Source: Corylus avellana (Eukaryota > Streptophyta > Magnoliopsida > Fagales > Betulaceae). From it: DNA of 64,000 bases. Location of the stretch: positions 3,911,001 through 3,975,000 of the forward strand of contig NC_081546.1 in the NCBI RefSeq assembly GCF_901000735.1, in the 5' to 3' direction. Positions 58,418 through 64,000 of the stretch are shown piece by piece. Made by a program: the position numbers and the translations under genes. Each line of letters starts with the position of its first letter. Within the stretch, counting starts at the first letter, position 1. The notes below the pieces were generated by a model. That model saw only the letters and a list, made by a program, of their open reading frames with translations. It had not been told where the DNA came from and did no database searches.

Positions 58418-60761
58418 GTCTGTGAACACAGAGATTTACAACAAAATGGTACAAAGAAAAAGAAGAAGAAGAAGAATGAAGCGAAGCTTGCAAATGAGAT
58501 GGAGAGAATTGAAAACAAAGAAGAAGAAGAAGAAAGAGTACTAGTCACCTTTGGTTTTGCTGCCAAATAACGGTAGTTTTCCGTGCCCTGACTTTGAGAT
58601 TAATTTATCACTAACAACTAATAATTATGGATAATTAATCATCATTAACTAAAATAGTGTCAAAGAAAGAAATTAAGGAAGAGCAATTATGAGTTCCAAG
58701 AAAAGTAAGTCGGTTCAAACAAAATTCAATGACTTATTTTATCATTGTTTAAAACTTAATGAATATTTAAATAAACATAACAATCACATGGAACATTTTT
58801 AAATTTAACTCTAAATAAATGGTAGTGTTCTGTTATGACCTGGGACTCCCTCAAATTTTTTTTTTTTTTTAAGTACATTAAACAAAGACTTCAATAAATA
58901 AATAAATAAAAACAACTCAACAATAAGCCCAAAAACAAAAACAAAAACAAACAAAAAATCATAAAAAAAAAAAAACAAAAAAAGGGAATGCGTCAAATAA
59001 TTTGATGATACGGCCCTATGCACTCTTGACACAAACACCAAAAATTTTGGCTACTAATAAAAGCGGCTAAACAAAACACGAGCGAAAGCATAACGGTCAC
59101 AGAACTTCCTCAAATTTGTTGGCTACTCAATTGAGACAACTTCATTCATTTGTGAAGCTGCCTAAATTGCCCAAAGCTTTCAACTCGCCTTGTCCAAAAT
59201 TTTGGAGATTAATTCGTGGGTTCGTTTGAGATTGTGATTTTAATAAGTGCGATTTTAAAAATAGTGTTTTCGAAATCGTTACTTTTTAAAATTGTAAAGA
59301 CATTTGGTAAAACATGTTAAAAAGTACGTTTTTATGAAATATTTGTTATGTAAATTCATGATTTTGGTTTAAATTCGCACTTTTTCAAATAAATACCTCT
59401 GAATTTGCTTATTTAAATCGCAAATTTTTTTCCTATTTTAAATTAAGTACTTTTTAAATCGTAGTACCAAACATCTTACATTTTGCAATATCTTTTAAAA
59501 ACATAAATTATTTTTGTGAAATTGCAATCTTAAATGCATCCTAAGACACTAACAACTAATAATTAAGGATAATTAGTCATCATTAACTAAAAATACTTTT
59601 TGTCAAAGAAAGAAAGAAAGGAAGAGCAACTAGGAGTAATGAGGGCGGCAGCCGGCAGGCCAGCTAGAAAAGGGACCCACTGTCTCAGCTTTTTATTTGT
59701 TTATTTATTTCTTTTTTTGTTTTGCCTTGTCTGAGTTTGGGGCTCCTGCCAATTGACTTTAGTGTTTGGTGTTTTCGTGGTATGAATAATTCTTAAAGTT
59801 AAAAACAAAAATAAAAGGAAACCGAAAATTCTTTAAATAAAATACAAATTCTAATAGTATATTTAATTCTTCCGTTGGATTTTTTTAAAACTCCTAATAT
59901 ATTAGAAGTGAAACCCAAGAAAACACGAGTCTACTTTACTCTATGGAAATTATTAGACCCACTCTGATAATGCAATTACATCGTACAAGCAACAAAGACA
60001 TGTGATATCACTTAATAAAAATCAAGTAACCAAGTAGGCATGGAGGCATCACAATCACACAAGAGACAATTTAGCATTTGTTTCCTACCTATTTAACTTG
60101 GGGCATTTATGCAACGTGGGAAAAAAACAAAAAGAAAGAAGCTCAATGTAAAAATGGTTACACCAATTGGTTACTCGGCTGGAATTGGCTGTAATTCTTG
60201 TCAAAATGGGAGTTCTCAATGAGCCCACAGACACAAGAGTAATGATATTTAGTAAACTCTTATACTACTATCATAGATATTTACTACCACATCATCATAA
60301 TAGTATGATAGTAGTATTAGAGCCTACTAAAAAGAACGTGTTTGAATGTACGTTTGAGTGGCTTAAAAGTTTGTTTAAAGAAAAAAATACTTGTTTAGTA
60401 AAAAAAGAATTAAAAACGCTTTTAAAGGTCCAAAAAAAAAAATGGGGCCAAAACGCAAAGCTTTTGTCCAAAAAAAAATTTTTTAATTTAAAAACTCTAT
60501 TTCTCAAATACAATATCAAATATATTTTAAATATTATTTCTTCGGACACAAACAATATAAACATGTTCGAGCACCTAAGCCATATGGAGAGGCTACTTTC
60601 AATTGCATTATTGGAGGTGCAAACAATTGTAAGAGAGCAAAATGCACGCATATAAAACACGTGTACAAAAGCCAACCCTGAACCCCTATCGTCCTTGCCT
60701 GGTTGCCATTATGACACACAACAAACTTGGACCCCACCAGACCTCATTGAGTCATTTCTTT
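58418..60761. other. 5-phosphatase promoter side and gene-free DNA
   Basis: The 5' leader of the 5-phosphatase contains GAA-rich runs (58456-58535). No gene was recognised. A direct repeat of about 85 bp lies at 58609-58693 and 59547-59633. 59215-59545 is a MITE-like AT-rich stretch with TTTGAGATTGTGATTTTAA and (reversed) TTTAAGATTGCAATTTCA ends. Confidence 0.5.
60340..60525 (+). mobile_element. diverged copy of the 62415 MITE family
   Basis: It shares, in order and orientation, TTGAGTGGCTTAAAAG, then TACTTGTTTAGTAAAAAAA, CGCTTTTAAAGGTCCAAAAA and CTATTTCTCAAATACAATATCAAA with the element at 62415-62632. Ends are eroded. Confidence 0.55.
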
Positions 60762-61399
60762 GGGCAAGGCTTAGGTGCGGTAGTTCAAAACTACCGCACC
60801 ATGCTGTAGTCCAAAACTGCACCGTTTGGTGCAGTTTTGGGCAATAAACAAATAGTTCTTTTAAAGAAAAAGAAAAAGAAAAATATTTAAAAACTAAAAG
60901 TATTAAAAAAATAGAAGAGAAAAAAAAAAATGAAAGGGGTGGAGCCACCCCTTGGCCAAAATGAAAAATATTTTTAATTATTAGTTTTTTATAAAGAAAA
61001 ATATTTAAAAACTAAAAGTATTAAAAAAATAGAAGAGAAAAAAAAAAATTGAAAGGGGTGGAGCCACCCCTTGGCCAAAATGAAAAATATTTTTAATTAT
61101 TAGTTTTTTATAAAGAAAAATATTTAAAAACTAAAAGTATTAAAAAAAATAGAAGAGAAAAAAAAAATGAAAGGGGTGGAGCCACCCCTTGGCCAAAATG
61201 AAAAATATTTTTAATTATTAGTTTTTTATATTTTTTAATTCTTAAATAATTGTTTGTTATATTTTTTAAAAAACCTATTTTTTCCCAGCCCAAAACTGCA
61301 CCATTTGGTTCAGTTTTGAATTTTTCCTTCTCAAAACTGCACCGTTTGGACTACTGCATGGTGCGGTAGTTTTGAACTACCGCACCTAAGCCTTCCCCC
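60762..61399. mobile_element. foldback element with 8-bp duplication and internal 3x tandem repeat
   Basis: The left arm (GGGCAAGGCTTAGGTGCGGT, then AGTTCAAAACTACCGCACCA and CTGCACCGTTTGG) is matched by the reverse complement at the right end, which finishes CCGCACCTAAGCCTTCCCCC. Each arm also folds on itself (GCGGTAGTTCAAAACTACCGC-type hairpin). The 8-mer ATTTCTTT flanks both sides (60754-60761 and 61400-61407), which suggests hAT mobilisation. The interior carries the tandem repeat listed separately. Non-coding. Confidence 0.85.
60875..61230. repeat. three tandem copies of a ~118-bp unit
   Basis: Units start AAAGAAAAATATTTAAAAAC at 60875, 60993 and 61112. Each contains AAAGGGGTGGAGCCACCCCT (60933, 61052, 61169), itself a hairpin, followed by TTAATTATTAGTTTTTTATA. 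The copies are nearly identical, differing mainly in A-run length. Confidence 0.95.
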
Positions 61400-61407
61400 A
61401 TTTCTTT

Positions 61408-62414
61408 TATCACGTCTCTACATAGACATCCCAAAATTAAGATCTGATGGAAAATTTGAGATTTTTTAATTGTTAATTGTAATTTTGTATTTTAAATTTA
61501 ATAGTCTATAAAATGTCACCCGGCAAAAAGAAAATAAGCTAAAATCAATAGTTTTATTTTGAATAACTTTCCTTTTTTATTTTTTTTATTTAGGTCTTAG
61601 GCTACTTTGGACTGAAAAAAACGACAATAAAAGGAAAGAAAGAAGTGCATCACTGTCTGTATTTCATATTTGGTTGGGGTCCAAAAGCACATTTTCCTAA
61701 TCTGGCAATGTAGCATCAGTGGCACGTTTAATTATAAGCTTCACAACTCGAATGGACCACACATCTACATAACTAGGCCAATTATTTTGTCCCCTGTTGT
61801 TTTTCCATTGCTCTCAAAGCTTTCTATTTCAACCCCCAAAAAAAAGAAGACACCAAAAAAACAATTCTTATACATCAAATGATATGAAAAATCACGGTAG
61901 CGTCAACTTTAAGGGAGAAAAGGGAATTAGGAGAGTTATGTATAACATTACTATAAAAAAATAATAATAAAAAAAAATTTTTTTTAAAAAAAAAAAAAAA
62001 AAAAAAAAGTTGTGTTTGAACGGTTCAAATAGGGGAGGTCGAATTATGCAGATAACTATCCGAATAAGTGGAGCCCGACCAATAGTTTTATATTAACTTT
62101 TGTCACATCCTTATGACTTTTATTCATCAATCCCTTAAATAAAAAGATCATGAAAGAAGGGAATTCTTTTGGTCAGCTACTAATGTTAGACGTCCCATGT
62201 CCATGTGTGATTCATGATCAATAGGTAAGCAACTAACCATAAGCTGTCGGGAAATGGGTGATGTATTTTCACACGTGGGACCCATTCGTTGTATTATGAC
62301 ACATGCATGGTTTGTTCCATAGTGAACACATGACGAATTCTAAATTACACCAAACTAAAGGTACCAAGAACAAAAAAAAAACAAAACAACAAGAAGATTC
62401 ATGAACCATTTAGG
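61408..62414. other. gene-free AT-rich DNA
   Basis: Only homopolymer runs (for example the A run around 61970-62007) and short chance frames were seen. Confidence 0.5.
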
Positions 62415-62632
62415 GCCTGTTTGAGAGGTTTAAAAGTGCTTTTAACACAAAAACAGTTGGTCAACAAAAAAAAGTATTTGTTTAGTAAAAAAATTAAAAA
62501 ACGATTTTAAGTGTCCAAAAAGTCTAAAAATTACTGAAAAAAACTTTTGGTAAAAGCTTAAAAATGAAGATTTTACCTAAAAGCTCTTTTTGACTTAAAA
62601 GCTCTATTTGTCAAACGCAATCTCAAACAGGC
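62415..62632. mobile_element. 218-bp MITE with perfect 12-bp terminal inverted repeats
   Basis: The termini GCCTGTTTGAGA and TCTCAAACAGGC are exact complements. AAAAGTGCTTTT/AAAAGCTCT-type subterminal words pair inside them. No clear flanking duplication. Non-coding. Confidence 0.75.
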
Positions 62633-63333
62633 ACTTACTCCTGTGAGTTTTTTCTAAATTTTTCTTTTATAATTTTAAACTTTAAAGTATGCAATGTGCA
62701 CCACATCTTAGAATTTGATTTTCAATATATAACTAGCATTTTTCTTGAGTCGCTTGTGAATTTAGAAGTTCCTCTCCTTCACCTTAGATTGATGAATGGT
62801 CCAATGGCATCCCCTCAATCTTGTTTGAAATGATTATACATATGCATGAAAAATACCTTTCAAGGTGAAATTTCTTGAAATATAGAATGCTAGCAGGTAT
62901 TATAGTTTTTACTATAATTTTTTTTTTTTTATAAATTGACGTAAACTGTTAGCCATTAAACAATTAAATATAGTGACACTCTTAACAATTGTAATACTCC
63001 AAATATTCTCCTTAAAAATAACTAAATCAACATAGAATATGCACTTCCACGCGTGTGTCCAAGGGCGGACCTACATTAGTCCTTGAGGGGGTTTCGCCAA
63101 CCCCAAAAAATTTTAGAACTCTTACTTTTATACCGCGATTCCCTCCGTCAATTCATATGAGAAGTCTATGGCAGATTAGAAAAATTTTGTATTGCAAAGG
63201 AAAATTATATTTTAAGATGATTTTATAGACATATAATTTTTGTTATAGTATTTATGACTTAATAGCTTAGTATGAAATTAAATTTTATACTTATTAATTT
63301 TGATTTTATATAAGCGTGGATACACACCTAAAA

Positions 63334-63338
<5 letters not shown>

Positions 63339-63380
<42 letters not shown>

Positions 63381-63552
63381 TGTTAAAATTTAATAAAAAC
63401 TCTACATTTTGCTCATAAAAATCCATGTGGCAAGATACCGTATCAAATTTTTTTTTAGGAAAAAAATAAAACAAAAAAAAGATGATGTGGCATCTTGCCA
63501 CATGAACTTTTATTGACAAAATATAAAATTTTTATTAGATTCTAATATATCT
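63339..63552. mobile_element. MITE-like inverted repeat with a (TA)n flank
   Basis: The left arm TATTAGAAATGTTAAAATTT, then CCATGTGGCAAGATACC pairs with the right arm GGCATCTTGCCACATG, then AAAATTTTTATTAGATTCTA. A run of about 18 TA dinucleotides sits at the left edge. Non-coding. Confidence 0.7.
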
Positions 63553-64000
63553 CTTATTTATTTAGGTAGGGTCGGAGCAAAGTGGCATTACTATTTATAA
63601 CGTGACATCATAGCAGACAGGTCAAATTTTTAATGCGATAATGGTAAACCTTATCATTTCAGGCACCATGGGACTTTCATGGCTGCCTGGCCGGCGTGCT
63701 AGACTTTTTAAATTACATAATTCTCCTTGAAATCAATTATAACAATAATAATGAATAAATAAATAAATAAATAAAACAAACAATAGCACCCAATCAAATC
63801 GACCAAGTACCAAAGTGAGGAGTACATATTATTTGTCCCTACCCTTTCTTCCTTATATTTCTCGAAATTAAAAAATAAAGATAGGAAAATGAATAACTCT
63901 ACATTGTCATCTGTTCTAAAAAAATTTTAAAAAAAATCCTGTAAATCAATAAAATATGAATTATAGAAAAACTCTCTACAAACACCAATTATCACAACCA
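63553..64000. other. gene-free DNA at window end
   Basis: No gene or element border was recognised. (AATA)n near 63750-63772. Confidence 0.4.

Noticed and set aside
60167..60655. 162-codon plus-strand frame and 126-codon minus-strand frame
   Set aside because: Lysine/phenylalanine-rich readings of A/T runs that overlap a MITE remnant. No domain or splice structure was seen.

Overview
This window is nuclear DNA of a flowering plant, almost certainly a eudicot and probably a woody one. The evidence is intron-rich genes with GT-AG borders, AT-rich introns full of retroposon debris, plant-specific gene families, and many small inverted-repeat transposons. The species cannot be named from the sequence. 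I rebuilt five protein-coding genes exon by exon, checking that the reading phase carried across each junction. The window also holds one tRNA gene.

Layout. 1-7360: no gene seen; several MITEs and simple repeats. 7361-18214 (+): SOL1-type membrane-anchored metallocarboxypeptidase D, 15 coding exons, introns loaded with LINE fragments. 18215-19999: gap between convergent genes, with a long inverted-repeat element. 20000-26357 (-): mitochondrial/plastid S-adenosylmethionine carrier (SAMC2-like), 11 coding exons, 5' end unresolved. 28290-33533: a hAT-rich block. It holds a probable non-autonomous element beside a complete 4.1-kb hAT transposon (29435-33525) with an 8-bp target-site duplication and a transposase frame broken only by three stop codons. 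34740-38719 (+): choline/ethanolamine kinase with a 5'-UTR intron, 7 coding exons. 40684-40754 (+): tRNA-Gly(GCC). 40980-45080 (-): short-chain dehydrogenase resembling DHRS12, 10 coding exons. 46802-58417 (-): type I inositol-polyphosphate 5-phosphatase, 11 coding exons, with a miniature LTR element (TRIM) in an intron. 58418-64000: no gene seen; MITEs, including a foldback element carrying a threefold tandem repeat.

The genes are not an operon-like system. They are ordinary housekeeping and signalling genes: peptide processing, SAM transport, phosphatidylcholine synthesis, an NAD(P) oxidoreductase and phosphoinositide turnover. Their order may be old: from memory, the Arabidopsis orthologues fall into two close pairs on chromosome 1.

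I did not find a convincing new biochemical system. The most interesting material is transposon biology: the tagged hAT copy, two LINE insertions that consist only of the 3' tail with perfect or near-perfect duplications, a TRIM in an intron, and inverted-repeat elements with visible target-site duplications.
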